Origin: a virus
Strand: one strand, 5' to 3'
DNA: 44,707 nt
Virus record (IMG/VR): IMGVR_UViG_3300034272_000238
Location: 1-44,707 of that record
This document shows positions 1 through 10,035 of this stretch, piece by piece. Position 1 is the stretch's first letter, and every line of letters begins with the position of its first letter. The notes beneath the pieces are model-generated. The model saw only the letters and a program-made list of their open reading frames with translations. It was not told the origin of the DNA and searched no databases. Made by a program: the position numbers and the translations under genes.

Positions 1-1413
1 TCTTCCGTCAAATCTTCCGATGCCAGGTGTTTGGGTCGACGAGTTACCAATAGTAGAAGAATACGTGACCGAAACAGCTTGAATACCATTTACATAGACT
101 CTAATAGTAGAACCGCTTCTTGCAATCGCTATGTGAGACCACGTGTTTACACTAATGCTTCCGGTAGAATAATTTACACTGGTAGAATTGCCGTAATGCA
201 TAGCCCCAACAGACAGCACCAACCCAGTGTCGCCGGAAGTCTCAACATTATTCCAATCGGCGTTGGCACTTAGCGTGAAAAGCCCATCTAAGGTATTATT
301 GATTACGGTTGGATATGCCAAACACTCAACAGTAAAATCTGCGTTAAAAACAAAGTCACTACCAGCAGGTAAAGTTAAATAATCTCCTGTGCCATCAAAA
401 TATCCACTGCTTCCGTAGAACTTGCTTTGCGCTGTGCTGGTTTTGGTATCGCCGTTGCGGGTGATACTTTTAGCACTACCACTCCCCTTAATCGTCGCGC
501 TCTCATCCGTGAACGTCGTGCCGTTGTTGGCGCCATCCATTGCTACAGCCAACACAATCGAGCTGCTGTTGCTGTCCGTGCGGGTGCCAGTGCCTTTGGT
601 TGTGCCGTAGGTGTCGGTGGTGTTATAGATCGGCAGCGCACCAGATGCTGCAGCGACGGATGTAGGACCGCCGGTACTCGTGCTGAGATTAAATGGAGTC
701 CAGTTATTGCCCGCCCCAGAAGAGTCCGTCCCTAATGCGGCGGCGGTGCTGTTATCGGAGAAATCGAGGTGGAAACCGTTGGTGCCGTAAGAACCGCTAT
801 ATGCCTTGGGTTGCCAGATGCCGTTGGCGTCGAACTCACCGAAGCTGGTGGGGTCTAGGGCTTGGCCGTCGATGAAGTGGATGTCGGCGAGGTAGCCGTT
901 GAAATAGTTCCCGTTATACGCACCTTGCCTACCTATAGCCGAAAAAACAGCCCTGTTCCAAAACCCATCTAAATTTTGATTAGGATACGATCCTGTAAGG
1001 GCCGCTTGAGCCCCGTTCACGTATAGCTTAAATCGATTGGAAGCAGTTGCCTGCGTTGTATCGTAGGCAATGATCATGTGATACCAAGCACTGGGGTCTC
1101 TAAATACGGCAAGCGCGCTTAAAGCAGCTCCACCGCTTAAGGCGTACTCTTCAAAGAAGAAGGTGCCACCATTAAAACCCGAATACAGTCCAGAACTATT
1201 TGCTGCATTCATATCCGACAGCAAATTATTGGTTGCTGTCAGCTCACTCCGCTTCACCCACCCCGCCCAGGTCCACGTCTTGCGGTTGCCGGCTGATGCG
1301 GGGGTGCGACTAAAAAAGGCTGAATCCGGTGCATTCAGGCGAACGGACCTGGAGATGCTGTACCCACCACCACCTTCCTGCCCCAACAGGAGGCTGTTAT
1401 TCAAGGCGCTCAT
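1..1413 (-). CDS. Large lectin-like (LamG/ConA-fold) tail adhesin, 3' end outside window
   Basis: An open frame starts at the ATG at 1413 and stays open to base 1, giving 471 codons without a stop. Its start overlaps the tail-fibre stop as ATGA. I see two jelly-roll lectin-like segments. The first is at about residues 15-190 and contains WTWAGWVKRS, SNRFKLYVNG and YLADIHFIDGQALDP. The second is at about 345-470 and contains YFDGTGDYLTLP, FTVECLAYP, WSHIAIARSG and IRVYVNGIQ. These phrases are typical of LamG/pentraxin-like domains in cyanophage tail proteins, which are thought to bind host surface glycans. The linker (GTDSSGAGNNWTPFN) is also common in such proteins. The stop codon is not in the window; the fragment at the right end is probably the C-terminus of this or a related gene. 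Domain identity is fairly sure; exact receptor role is inferred. Confidence 0.8.
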   Translation of the reverse strand, partial: MSALNNSLLLGQEGGGGYSISRSVRLNAPDSAFFSRTPASAGNRKTWTWAGWVKRSELTATNNLLSDMNAANSSGLYSGFNGGTFFFEEYALSGGAALSALAVFRDPSAWYHMIIAYDTTQATASNRFKLYVNGAQAALTGSYPNQNLDGFWNRAVFSAIGRQGAYNGNYFNGYLADIHFIDGQALDPTSFGEFDANGIWQPKAYSGSYGTNGFHLDFSDNSTAAALGTDSSGAGNNWTPFNLSTSTGGPTSVAAASGALPIYNTTDTYGTTKGTGTRTDSNSSSIVLAVAMDGANNGTTFTDESATIKGSGSAKSITRNGDTKTSTAQSKFYGSSGYFDGTGDYLTLPAGSDFVFNADFTVECLAYPTVINNTLDGLFTLSANADWNNVETSGDTGLVLSVGAMHYGNSTSVNYSTGSISVNTWSHIAIARSGSTIRVYVNGIQAVSVTYSSTIGNSSTQTPGIGRFDGR

Positions 1414-2822
1414 TTCACGTCACCAATGAAGCGGACCGCAATGCGAGTCGTTGTCTCGCAGTGGTAGGCCAGTAGATCCACAGCATTGGCCGTTGTGGTG
1501 AGCGTCGGTGCCGTGCCCCCAGGGAACTTGAAGACACTGTTGTAGGCGAGTGTCCTGCCTCCCGAACCGTCTTGGACCACACGGATCACACCGCTCTGAC
1601 CAGCGACAACATTCGTCGGGGCACCAAGGGTGCGGTTGCCACCGAGGGTGACCTGGAACTGGTTACCAAGGCTCAGGTCCGTGGCAATCGTTGCTGCATC
1701 GGTGAGCGTGACGTAGGCGCCGCGTTGAGCTTTGGTAAACGTCTGAGCAGTGTCAGTAACAGCGTTATTAGCGTTGTATGCCTGAACGGTCGTACCGATG
1801 GCAGACGTTGGGACATAGCTGCTCATACCAGCTTGGGTCTGGTAGGTGCTAGCAGCGTTAGCCGTTGTCAGGTAGCTGCTCATCCCCGACTGGGTTTGGT
1901 AGGTGGAGGCAGCGTTTGACTGAGTGAGATAGGTAGACGCAGCAGTAGTAACATCCAACTTCTGAGTATCAAGACCAAGAATGTCAGATTGTGCCTGCGT
2001 CATATCAGCAGCCGAAGCATACCGATTCTCAGGATCACCAGCGTAATAACGCACCCACACCCAAGTGGATGTTGAGCTGCTGTAGTAGATCTCCACAGTC
2101 AGACCAGCATCACCAACAAACCCGACAGGCTTGCCACTCAACGGAGTGAAGCTTTGGATACCAGTCGAGTTGGTAACGCGGATAGCATCACCGTTGGTTG
2201 GTGAAGCAGGAATTGCAGCGACGTTAGCTACAACGGTATAAGCAAGAGCCTCTGCAGCAGCATTCAACGCAGCAGTGGCGTTAGCGTTAGCCGTGTTAGC
2301 TGTAGAGACAGCACTTGCAGCAGAAGCAGACGCAGCATTGGCAGTGGTAACAGCAGATGCTGCAGAAGCAGACGCAGATGCAGCCGAAGCAGTAGCAGCA
2401 TTAGCCGTAGACACAGCAGAGTTAGCTGTTGCTGTAGCAGCATTAGCGGTGCTTACAGCACTGTTAGCCGTGACCGTAGCTGCATTAGCCGTGGTGATAG
2501 CTGAGGCAGCATCCCTATTCGACTCCTGCGTCACATACAGGTTCTGAGTGAAGTTATCATTCAGATCCTGAGAACGAATAGCAGAACCCGGATAGAACTG
2601 AGCAGCAAGAGCCGCATCATCAGTTACACGATAAATCCGAATGGCAACACCATTAGCAGGTGCTGTGTTGAATTGGATCGTGGTAGCGTTGGCTAAGGTG
2701 TATGCAGTTGTAAGCGTACCGTTCAAGGAGACCTTGATGTCGGTAGTCTCAAGATATGGGAAGGTAAAAGAAAAGAGGACGGTGGTTCCGTCCCCTGTGT
2801 AGGTATTCTGAGTGACAGCCAT
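1410..2822 (-). CDS. T7-like tail fibre protein (gp17 type)
   Basis: This 470-residue protein attaches the fibre to the tail and probably reaches the host surface. Residues 1 to about 110 match the T7 tail-fibre N-terminal domain, which binds the tail: the start is MAVTQNTYTGDGTTVLFSF, followed by FPYLETTDIKVSLNG and IRIYRVTDDAALAAQFYPGS and then QDLNDNFTQNLYVTQE. Residues ~107-195 are Ala/Thr/Asn/Ser repeats (TANAATATANSAV type) that would form a trimeric coiled rod. After a small beta-rich module (~200-265) come two repeated NAASTYQTQ.GMSSY units. The C-terminus (TIATDLSLGNQFQVTLGGNR... to LAYHCETTTRIAVRFIGDVK) resembles the beta-domain found at the end of many phage fibres. It is shorter than T7 gp17 (553). 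The following adhesin overlaps its stop by ATGA. Confidence 0.93.
   Translation of the reverse strand: MAVTQNTYTGDGTTVLFSFTFPYLETTDIKVSLNGTLTTAYTLANATTIQFNTAPANGVAIRIYRVTDDAALAAQFYPGSAIRSQDLNDNFTQNLYVTQESNRDAASAITTANAATVTANSAVSTANAATATANSAVSTANAATASAASASASAASAVTTANAASASAASAVSTANTANANATAALNAAAEALAYTVVANVAAIPASPTNGDAIRVTNSTGIQSFTPLSGKPVGFVGDAGLTVEIYYSSSTSTWVWVRYYAGDPENRYASAADMTQAQSDILGLDTQKLDVTTAASTYLTQSNAASTYQTQSGMSSYLTTANAASTYQTQAGMSSYVPTSAIGTTVQAYNANNAVTDTAQTFTKAQRGAYVTLTDAATIATDLSLGNQFQVTLGGNRTLGAPTNVVAGQSGVIRVVQDGSGGRTLAYNSVFKFPGGTAPTLTTTANAVDLLAYHCETTTRIAVRFIGDVK
1808..1933 (-). repeat. Tandem 21-residue repeat in the tail fibre
   Basis: Two adjacent copies encode NAASTYQTQSGMSSYLTT and NAASTYQTQAGMSSYVPT. 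The DNA copies share blocks such as agctgctcat and tgggt(c/t)tggtaggtg. Internal duplication in the fibre shaft is the simplest reading; such repeats can expand or contract and alter fibre length. Confidence 0.7.
2250..2510 (-). repeat. Degenerate TAN/SAA coding repeats (fibre rod)
   Basis: Short units reading TANAA(T/S)(A/V)(T/S)A or SAASA recur about a dozen times within residues ~105-195 of the tail fibre. The DNA is rich in gcagc/gcatt repeats. They explain an alanine/valine-rich open frame on the opposite strand (2275-2547), which is not a gene. Confidence 0.8.
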
Positions 2823-2827
2823 GACGC

Positions 2828-5800
2828 TTATTTAGCGATAGAAAGGATTTCCTCAATGTTGTTGGCTTGGCTACGATCTCCCTGTTTGCGAAGCTTACCG
2901 GAGAGTGCCTCAAGCCGTGCCTTATTATTCAGCTCTTGAAGGTCGGTGGAGTCATTCATCAGCTGAGCCCAAGCAGTTGTCTTTGCGTTCTTCAGAACTT
3001 GTTCAATCAGTGGAACATGGAAGGTCTCTGACGCTTCATAACGACGACCTGCAGCACGATCTTCTTCCATGTCTAAAATTGACTGCACAACCTGACGATC
3101 TTTGAATAGGTTTTCTAGTTGGGCTTCAATGTTCTGCTGGCTTACATAGTATTGCCACTTGGATTTCAGGTCAGGACGACCTTCCAGTGACTCATTGTTT
3201 GGGCCAGTATTAAATGTGAGTTTCAGGTCAACTCCACTACGGAACAGCAGTTCACGAGTGGGGTTGGTTGCTGGGTTGACGTAGAACGGGTTCACCGAGT
3301 TCATCATCCGTACCAACGGCACGTTGTCGTTCAACGGACGACCATTCAGAATGTCGTAGCGGTATGGAAGCTTTCCATCCTTACCAGCAAGAAGATCAAT
3401 GTACAGGTTACGGTTTCGGATGCCATCAACAAAACCATTTTCCAGTTCTCGCATCCCAGGACTAAACAGCTTGCCCAGCTCATTCCGCATACCAGCAAGC
3501 GGTACTTGGTTGTTGACAAGGTTTGCAGCAATGGAAGGAATGCGTTGCCCGTTACTCGTGAACAGCTCCTGCAGCTGGAAGATACCAGCCATGAATGTTT
3601 TGTTGGTAATGTTCTGAGCAATTAGGTAAGACAGCTTGCCGAGATTGTTGCCGACCCATTCATCACCCATCACCTTCTGAGAGTCTGCCACGTCAGCAAT
3701 GAAGCTGAGCATCAGGTTGAATGGTTCTAGTGATTCGTAGCTCACATATGTATCTCCAACCTTGATGGAGCGAGGCTTCCATCCAAATTGTTTCCAAGAC
3801 TCACGCAGCTCACGATCCGGTGGACCGTTGCCAGTGATCTGACCGTTCAGTGCCATCATGGCAGCTGTACCGACCACACCGTATCCAACAGCCACACGAC
3901 CACGCATTGTTGCGCGTGCAATCTCTAAATCATTAGCTGACTTGATTCCGTACTGAAGCATCGCTGGGTCATCCCAGTTCTTGCTCATAATGTCGGCATG
4001 TTCCTTGACAAACCGATTCAGAACAGGAGTATGCTTTGCAGTCATTTCCAAAGCATTCACGCCTGTCTTGATGAACAGCATGAAAGGCTTCAGGTAAGGA
4101 GCCTTGTCAAACGCATGGTCAATAGCCTTGGCAAAGCCTGTCAACTCTTTGGTCAACTTGGCTTCATCAGCAGCGTATTGAGCCATCTCATCAGCAATCT
4201 GACCATCTGCATCAAAGACCTTACTTTCAAACTTGCGTTCTGCTTCACGGACCAGTCGATCCATATCAGCATCGGAAACAACCTTGTTAGCAGCTTTTAG
4301 TTGTTCATAGGTGTCAAGGTATGCAAGCTGACGCATCCGACCACGACCGATCAGTTGTGAGAAGAATGTATCTCCTGCAGCCATGATCCTAGGACCATAG
4401 TTGAAGATAGGTAGTTTGTTCAGCTTATGGATGGAGTCAACAACTGTCATCATTGCCTTGTCTCCATCGCTACCGTATTGGTAGTGGAAGGCTTTCAGTG
4501 CTTCAAACTCATAATCTCTGGTAGACATGGTGATACCACGCCAGCCTTCAGCATTCTGATTGTATGCACGGAAGTCCATGACAGCTTTCTGCCATGCTTC
4601 CCCAAGCGACTCCATCATGCCGCCAAGAGCAGCAAAGGAGCTTCGAGTGATAGCAGGGTCAGTTGTACCCCCAAGGGATCCGATGATTGTGGATACCGGA
4701 CGCATAATGGTGCCAAGACCAGTACCTACAACAGCACGTACAGGAGTCTTGGGACCACTCAGGATGCTATTGACACCCATAATCTGCATCTCATTGATCA
4801 GCTGATTACGGTATTGGGTATCTCCTTCACGATATCCATGCAGCTTGCGACGCATGAATTCCTGAAGATCCTTGAATGTCTGAGGCTTATTGCCACCAGT
4901 AGCAGAGAAGTGCAAGAAGGTCTGCAGCAGACTGTCATCTACATCGTCACGAAGTAATGTCTTTAGTGTCTCTACTTCAGCAGCAACAGCATCAGAAGCA
5001 TCAGTTCTTACTGTTACATCATCAATGGTCGTCTCTACTCCATCCTTGAACCTACGAAGGTTCCAGCTCGACATCATGCTGGTCTCTTTACGCATACGAG
5101 CAAGCGTTGCGTATCGAGCCATGATGCCATCCAGGATGCTTCCAGGTGCTGCAACATCAACCTGATCAGAAACTGACAACGCTGCTCTTGCAAGGTCACG
5201 AGCACCAGTGAGTAGTTGACCCATTACAAGGTCAGTTGCTACAAGCTGTGCATGGTTCAGGACGTTGATGCCTTCAATCTTGCTTCCCTTATCAGCTCCG
5301 TCCACAAACCGTAGAGAGTCAATGAACTCCGTTAGCTGTTCTGGTGACGCATCAATCATGCGACTGTGACCAGAGTCATCAAGAAAGTCTTGAACGACAC
5401 CGGCCATTTCCTTGAAGTCTTCTTTGATGTCTGACGGTGTGTTGCGACCGCCATACAACTCCTGATACATCGGATCAGCAGCAAAGCCTTCAGCTAGTTT
5501 GTCGATCTCCTCTTGAGTCATGCCTGGAGCTGCGTACTCCATGCGACGGATCTGAGCAGCACTCAGAGGACCACGGGGAGCACCATCCCGTTGCGGCCAT
5601 TCATTACGAATTCGTATCTGATCTCGGACCCCTTTGAGAGGAACGCTGGTGTTGGTGAGTTCTTGGTGGTCTGTTACATCTCCACCCTTCATGTAGGCAG
5701 GGTTCTCACGAGGTGTACCAACTTCCAAGTCATCAAGGAGTTGTTCCTCAGCAACCTCAAGGTTCGTAGCACCTTGCTTCTCAGCACGACGTGTGAAGTC

Positions 5801-6949
5801 CCGCTCACCCCAATCAACACCTTTGGTTCCAGCTAGAGCCTTTGTTTGAGCTAGTTGTTCAGCTTCATCAAGCTTGTTCCAAGGGTTGCTCCCATTCTTA
5901 TTGACAAACTTACGCCATTCAGCGACCGACGTAACCTTGCCTTCCAGGTTCACAGGAAGAGCACCCTCTTCTACCAGCTTGTTGTAAGTAGCTTGCTCAT
6001 AATTCTGACGTGCTTCTGCCATGAGTACTTGACCCTTGCGGTTGTACTCAAGTTCAGCAGTACGATCAACAGCTTCCGAGATCTTACTAACATTGGTCGA
6101 TTGGGCTGGATCAGTGATCCGTGCCTTTGCCTTGCCAAGGTTTGACTTAACACCCCTAGCAGCGGCTCCAACACCTTCCATTGCTACGTCAGCAATAGCA
6201 CCAAGACCAAGCCCTTCAAAGACGTTGTAGAAGCTTCTCTGTGCTGGAGACATGTCATCTGTCGTGGCAATCGGTGCCAAGACACTCGACCACTCAGGCT
6301 TCACTTCCAGGATGGCAGCAGCAACGTTACTTTGCTGTGATTGGTTGCTGATTACATCGTAAGTAGCACCAGCAGCGGCACTACCAGCAATACGTCCAGC
6401 GGTCGTTGCCTTACCGGCAGCATTAACAAGACCACCAGCTTTGGCTAATCCCTGTACACCTTTGATGCCCCATCCAATTTTACCAACACCAACAGCACCA
6501 CCAATGAATTCAACACCTGTACGGATGACGTTACCCCAAACTGTCCGAGTGATCGGTTTGTCGGTAATCAACCAAGGTGCTTTGAATTCGTATGGATTCT
6601 CTGGGTTGTCTTGCTTGTAGAAGTTGGGATCAAAGAACTTTGGGATTGAACCAATGCTGTTGTAAATGTCAACTGCACCGCCTACAACTGCATTGCCAAG
6701 TTCCTGAGCATTCTCCATTACTCCAAACTTCTTCGGATCCATCGTCTCTTGCGACGATTTCATCGTTCCGTCTGGGTTCATCTTTGATTTGTACTCAGCC
6801 TGTGCAGCTGCTTCCTGTTGTGCTGCTTTCTGTTTTTCTTGTTCAGCAGCAGCTTCTTCTTGTTTTACCTTTTCGGTTACATTGTATTGGTCTAACGCCT
6901 GTTGGCTTACCTCAAGGTCGTTAGGTCCATCAATTCCATAAATGTTCAT
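2828..6949 (-). CDS. Internal virion (core) protein, gp16-like
   Basis: At 1373 residues this is the longest gene, close to T7 gp16 (1318), and sits in the gp16 position between the gp15-like gene and the tail fibre. In T7 this protein leaves the capsid and helps form the trans-envelope channel for DNA entry. The N-terminus (residues ~35-60) is a Gln/Glu/Ala-rich, probably coiled-coil segment (EEAAAEQEKQKAAQQEAAAQ). Gly/Ala-rich stretches follow at ~140-200 (VIRTGVEFIGGAVGVGK; AGRIAGSAAAGATYD), and there are further hydrophobic helices near ~1065 (GVVGTAAMMALNGQ). I see no lytic transglycosylase motif, which T7 gp16 carries at its N-terminus; in this phage a lysozyme-like domain is in the preceding protein. 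The start overlaps the previous stop by ATGA. Confidence 0.9.
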   Translation of the reverse strand: MNIYGIDGPNDLEVSQQALDQYNVTEKVKQEEAAAEQEKQKAAQQEAAAQAEYKSKMNPDGTMKSSQETMDPKKFGVMENAQELGNAVVGGAVDIYNSIGSIPKFFDPNFYKQDNPENPYEFKAPWLITDKPITRTVWGNVIRTGVEFIGGAVGVGKIGWGIKGVQGLAKAGGLVNAAGKATTAGRIAGSAAAGATYDVISNQSQQSNVAAAILEVKPEWSSVLAPIATTDDMSPAQRSFYNVFEGLGLGAIADVAMEGVGAAARGVKSNLGKAKARITDPAQSTNVSKISEAVDRTAELEYNRKGQVLMAEARQNYEQATYNKLVEEGALPVNLEGKVTSVAEWRKFVNKNGSNPWNKLDEAEQLAQTKALAGTKGVDWGERDFTRRAEKQGATNLEVAEEQLLDDLEVGTPRENPAYMKGGDVTDHQELTNTSVPLKGVRDQIRIRNEWPQRDGAPRGPLSAAQIRRMEYAAPGMTQEEIDKLAEGFAADPMYQELYGGRNTPSDIKEDFKEMAGVVQDFLDDSGHSRMIDASPEQLTEFIDSLRFVDGADKGSKIEGINVLNHAQLVATDLVMGQLLTGARDLARAALSVSDQVDVAAPGSILDGIMARYATLARMRKETSMMSSWNLRRFKDGVETTIDDVTVRTDASDAVAAEVETLKTLLRDDVDDSLLQTFLHFSATGGNKPQTFKDLQEFMRRKLHGYREGDTQYRNQLINEMQIMGVNSILSGPKTPVRAVVGTGLGTIMRPVSTIIGSLGGTTDPAITRSSFAALGGMMESLGEAWQKAVMDFRAYNQNAEGWRGITMSTRDYEFEALKAFHYQYGSDGDKAMMTVVDSIHKLNKLPIFNYGPRIMAAGDTFFSQLIGRGRMRQLAYLDTYEQLKAANKVVSDADMDRLVREAERKFESKVFDADGQIADEMAQYAADEAKLTKELTGFAKAIDHAFDKAPYLKPFMLFIKTGVNALEMTAKHTPVLNRFVKEHADIMSKNWDDPAMLQYGIKSANDLEIARATMRGRVAVGYGVVGTAAMMALNGQITGNGPPDRELRESWKQFGWKPRSIKVGDTYVSYESLEPFNLMLSFIADVADSQKVMGDEWVGNNLGKLSYLIAQNITNKTFMAGIFQLQELFTSNGQRIPSIAANLVNNQVPLAGMRNELGKLFSPGMRELENGFVDGIRNRNLYIDLLAGKDGKLPYRYDILNGRPLNDNVPLVRMMNSVNPFYVNPATNPTRELLFRSGVDLKLTFNTGPNNESLEGRPDLKSKWQYYVSQQNIEAQLENLFKDRQVVQSILDMEEDRAAGRRYEASETFHVPLIEQVLKNAKTTAWAQLMNDSTDLQELNNKARLEALSGKLRKQGDRSQANNIEEILSIAK

Positions 6950-9900
6950 TGAACAGCTGTCCCATGAAGGAAGTTAAATCGACGACCATCAGGCAACGCA
7001 ATTGTTAGCTGATCACCGTGCTCTGTCCTACGTGATGCAATCATTCGTGCACCATTACGCAGTACCACTGGCGTACCAGCATCAACTGCATAATCCCAGC
7101 CGTTGTGAGATCCATAGCTCCTTGCAGCTCCAAATCGACCGCCAGGAACGGTTACTCCTGCCGACAAAGGCTTCAAACCCTTCGGTGTTTGGAATGCAAT
7201 AAAGTTGTCAAGTGACTCACGACCGAAGTACGCACCAGAGTCTTGTTTTACATCGAGATGAGCGCCAGTCGAAGTGGGTCCAATGTTCCCTACCTTGTAG
7301 ACAATCTCTTCTCGCATGTTGTTTACGTCAAAGCGAGGGTTGTTTATGTTGGCTCGTGTTTGATTCAGCGCAGCAGCGACCTGAGCAGGAGGAAGGTATT
7401 GAAGACCAATCCAGATCTGACCCATTCCCCGTACAGCATTGTTGACATCACCGCCACGGAAGAACGAACCAACACGCTCGTGCATGTACTTAATTGCTAG
7501 TCGATCTTGTGTAGATTCATCAAAGCGATCACTCCGACTTACGACACCACGATCAACCAACCCTTTCAATGTACTGCCAATGAATTGGTAGCGACCAACA
7601 GCATGAAGATCACCATTGGCTTGCATGTCCATGATTTCTCCAACCGTCATTTGCAAGAGAGGTCGGTTGAACTGGGCAGTACCAGTACTTGAACCAATCG
7701 CTACATGACCGTTGGCACGACCACCACGATTCAAAGCATCGTACCCTTTGTACTTACGATCAGTGCCTTGTGATTCCTTGCTAGCGATCAGGTCAAGGAT
7801 TGGCTTGTATGGTTGGCCTCCGTCACCACCACCAGCCGTCAGGTAGGAAGCACGAGCTGTCCTTGCAAGAGAGGGACGGTTAGTAAGAAGACGCTGTAGT
7901 TCTGGACGAACATATTGCATCATGTTCATCTCAGGAGGACGTGTTAGCTTGGGCTTACCCGCAAGTTCCAGTTGACGGTCCATGATCTCGAATGGATCAA
8001 GACCTGGGTACATCGAAGAGAGTTGCCAGATTGCAGGGGGAATTGATCCACCGTTACCGACTGCTTGGACTGACTTCAACTCAGCAGAATTCAGGATTAG
8101 GCGGTTACGTACAGCATTCCTATCTGCATTCACAGTATCCCGAAGCTCACCTGCACGTGCACGTTGAGCACGCTGACCAGTGTCGTTACCGAGAATTGTG
8201 AAGCCTGCTCCATTACCGACAATCGGTTGACGTGAGTTCGGGTCTAGTTTGCGAGCATATCGACCCTGACCTTGTACGCCTCTGTTGATCTCAGCAACAA
8301 CCTCTTGCCCTGCTTTCTGGTAAGCAGCAGCAGGGTCTGCTCCTTCAGCAATCATCCGACGAGCACGTTCTTCCACATCTTGGTGGACATACCCTTTCAT
8401 CAGATGGAACAACGACCCTTGATTAGCTGCTGCAAGAGTCCCTAGTGTCTCTTTCAGAGCACCTTCACCAGCAGACTTTGCCATTGCAGAGAACTCCTTG
8501 TTGGAACTCTCCTGCTGCTTAGCTTGTTCTCGGTAAGCGAGGCGGAGCTTTGTGGAGAATCGCCCACTGTTCAGGTACGTCATTGTCAGACGACCATCAG
8601 CAACCATTGCATCAAGTACCTGCTTTCCATTCTCATCCGCCAACTCTTCAGTTGACTTCATGGATTGGATCCAGCCAGGGGCAGGTTCTAAGAATCTTGT
8701 TTGCCACTCTTGCTCGATGGCATCTACTTCGGTCTGACTGTAAGGACCACGTTCAGCTTGCAGACGCATGATTTCCTCTTGCATTTGCTTCTGTGCCATC
8801 TCCTTGTCTACCTGACCGTCACGGTATACACCAAGGTTGTATTCGCGGAGTGCTTTGCGGAGACTACCTACTTCACCCTTGTACAGGTCACCAAAGCGCT
8901 GTGCCTTGCTAGAGCCGTTGAGTGTGACTTCTAGATTCTCAAGGTCAGTCAGATCATTGATGGTGAACTCACCGTTGCCAATGGCATCCTTTAGGTGCTC
9001 CATTGCAGCCAACCGTTGGTTGCGTAGGCCCACCTTTGTTCCACCACCTGTTCGCTGAATCCAATTCAGAACACCCTGAGCACCCTCAGCACGCCAATCT
9101 GTGTACAACTCAGATCGCAGTTGATCTTGATATTCAGCCGCTAGAGCCTTCTGCCGTTGATTTGCGAATGCTGTCTTTTCTTGAGCTTCTGTTTGACGCA
9201 TACCTGGAAACAGGTATTTGTCGAGAAACTTGTTATCAATACCTTTGTACTGAGCTAGGTACTCAGTTCTGATCTGTGCATTGATTGCAGCCCATACTTC
9301 AGGACCGGCATTCACAGCTGTCGTCAGCGTGAACTTCTGACCATCAATGTCAAACTCTCTGTCTGCATTCTCAGCACGATAGCTGGCATATCCATCAGCA
9401 CCATCAAGTGCCCATGCTTGCATAGCGCCATACCAGCGCCTACCTGACAAGCCACGAACAGCAGCAATTTGTTCTGCAGACACACCCCTTTCTTGCAGCT
9501 GTGCCGCAAGGTTGTTGTATGCCTGATCCTTTGCATCCAGCTGAGCTTCGCCAGCTCGAAGCTGCATTGCTTCTTGATAACTGATACCGCTGTCAAAGAC
9601 AACGTTCTTACCAGCTAGTTCATCAGCCTCTGCACGTTTCTCACTGTAGTTCGTGACCATCTTGCCAATCGACTCAGACAGGCCAGCGAGACTACGCATG
9701 TTTCGCTCTACCTGATTGGTATCACGATTGGCGTCTTCAATTCTTGTCTGATAGTTCTGTAGTGCTGCCTTCTGATATTGAGACCTGAAGCTATCCTCCA
9801 GGTTCTTGTTGGCATCACGTTGTTTCTGTTCGTTAGCGTTCTTCGATTGAAGAGCCGACAAATACTCTGACCTATTTCGCCTATCCTGTTCTTGGACGGC

Positions 9901-10017
9901 TCTCATGCCACTTATGACACGTTGCCCTTCCTGAAAGATTCGTGCTGTTTGATCAGGTGCTTTAATCGGATCAAAACCAGTACGTTGGGCGTACCCTTTG
10001 TACGATACTTGTTCCAT
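6946..10017 (-). CDS. Internal virion protein, gp15-like, with lysozyme-like and half-M23 C-terminal segments
   Basis: This protein has 1023 residues, against about 750 in T7 gp15. Residues 1 to ~730 are Gln/Glu/Arg-rich helices typical of core proteins (for example YQKAALQNYQTRIEDANRDT). A lysozyme/transglycosylase-like segment begins at ~736: ILDLIASKESQGTD places a candidate catalytic Glu at ~748, followed by AIGSSTGTAQFNRP and AVGRYQFIGSTLKGLV. The last ~65 residues read like the start of an M23 peptidase: GSHNGWDYAVDAGTPV supplies an HxxxD motif (H971, D975). The chain then stops at FLHGTAVQ, before the HxH motif such enzymes need. Local peptidoglycan opening during DNA injection is a reasonable role. 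The extra length is due to this C-terminal region. Its stop overlaps the next start by ATGA. Confidence 0.88.
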   Translation of the reverse strand: MEQVSYKGYAQRTGFDPIKAPDQTARIFQEGQRVISGMRAVQEQDRRNRSEYLSALQSKNANEQKQRDANKNLEDSFRSQYQKAALQNYQTRIEDANRDTNQVERNMRSLAGLSESIGKMVTNYSEKRAEADELAGKNVVFDSGISYQEAMQLRAGEAQLDAKDQAYNNLAAQLQERGVSAEQIAAVRGLSGRRWYGAMQAWALDGADGYASYRAENADREFDIDGQKFTLTTAVNAGPEVWAAINAQIRTEYLAQYKGIDNKFLDKYLFPGMRQTEAQEKTAFANQRQKALAAEYQDQLRSELYTDWRAEGAQGVLNWIQRTGGGTKVGLRNQRLAAMEHLKDAIGNGEFTINDLTDLENLEVTLNGSSKAQRFGDLYKGEVGSLRKALREYNLGVYRDGQVDKEMAQKQMQEEIMRLQAERGPYSQTEVDAIEQEWQTRFLEPAPGWIQSMKSTEELADENGKQVLDAMVADGRLTMTYLNSGRFSTKLRLAYREQAKQQESSNKEFSAMAKSAGEGALKETLGTLAAANQGSLFHLMKGYVHQDVEERARRMIAEGADPAAAYQKAGQEVVAEINRGVQGQGRYARKLDPNSRQPIVGNGAGFTILGNDTGQRAQRARAGELRDTVNADRNAVRNRLILNSAELKSVQAVGNGGSIPPAIWQLSSMYPGLDPFEIMDRQLELAGKPKLTRPPEMNMMQYVRPELQRLLTNRPSLARTARASYLTAGGGDGGQPYKPILDLIASKESQGTDRKYKGYDALNRGGRANGHVAIGSSTGTAQFNRPLLQMTVGEIMDMQANGDLHAVGRYQFIGSTLKGLVDRGVVSRSDRFDESTQDRLAIKYMHERVGSFFRGGDVNNAVRGMGQIWIGLQYLPPAQVAAALNQTRANINNPRFDVNNMREEIVYKVGNIGPTSTGAHLDVKQDSGAYFGRESLDNFIAFQTPKGLKPLSAGVTVPGGRFGAARSYGSHNGWDYAVDAGTPVVLRNGARMIASRRTEHGDQLTIALPDGRRFNFLHGTAVQ

Positions 10018-10035
10018 TTAGTTTAGCTTAGTAAG

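Noticed and set aside
2275-2547. 90-residue Ala/Val/Leu open frame on the plus strand
   Set aside because: It is the mirror of the tail-fibre repeats.
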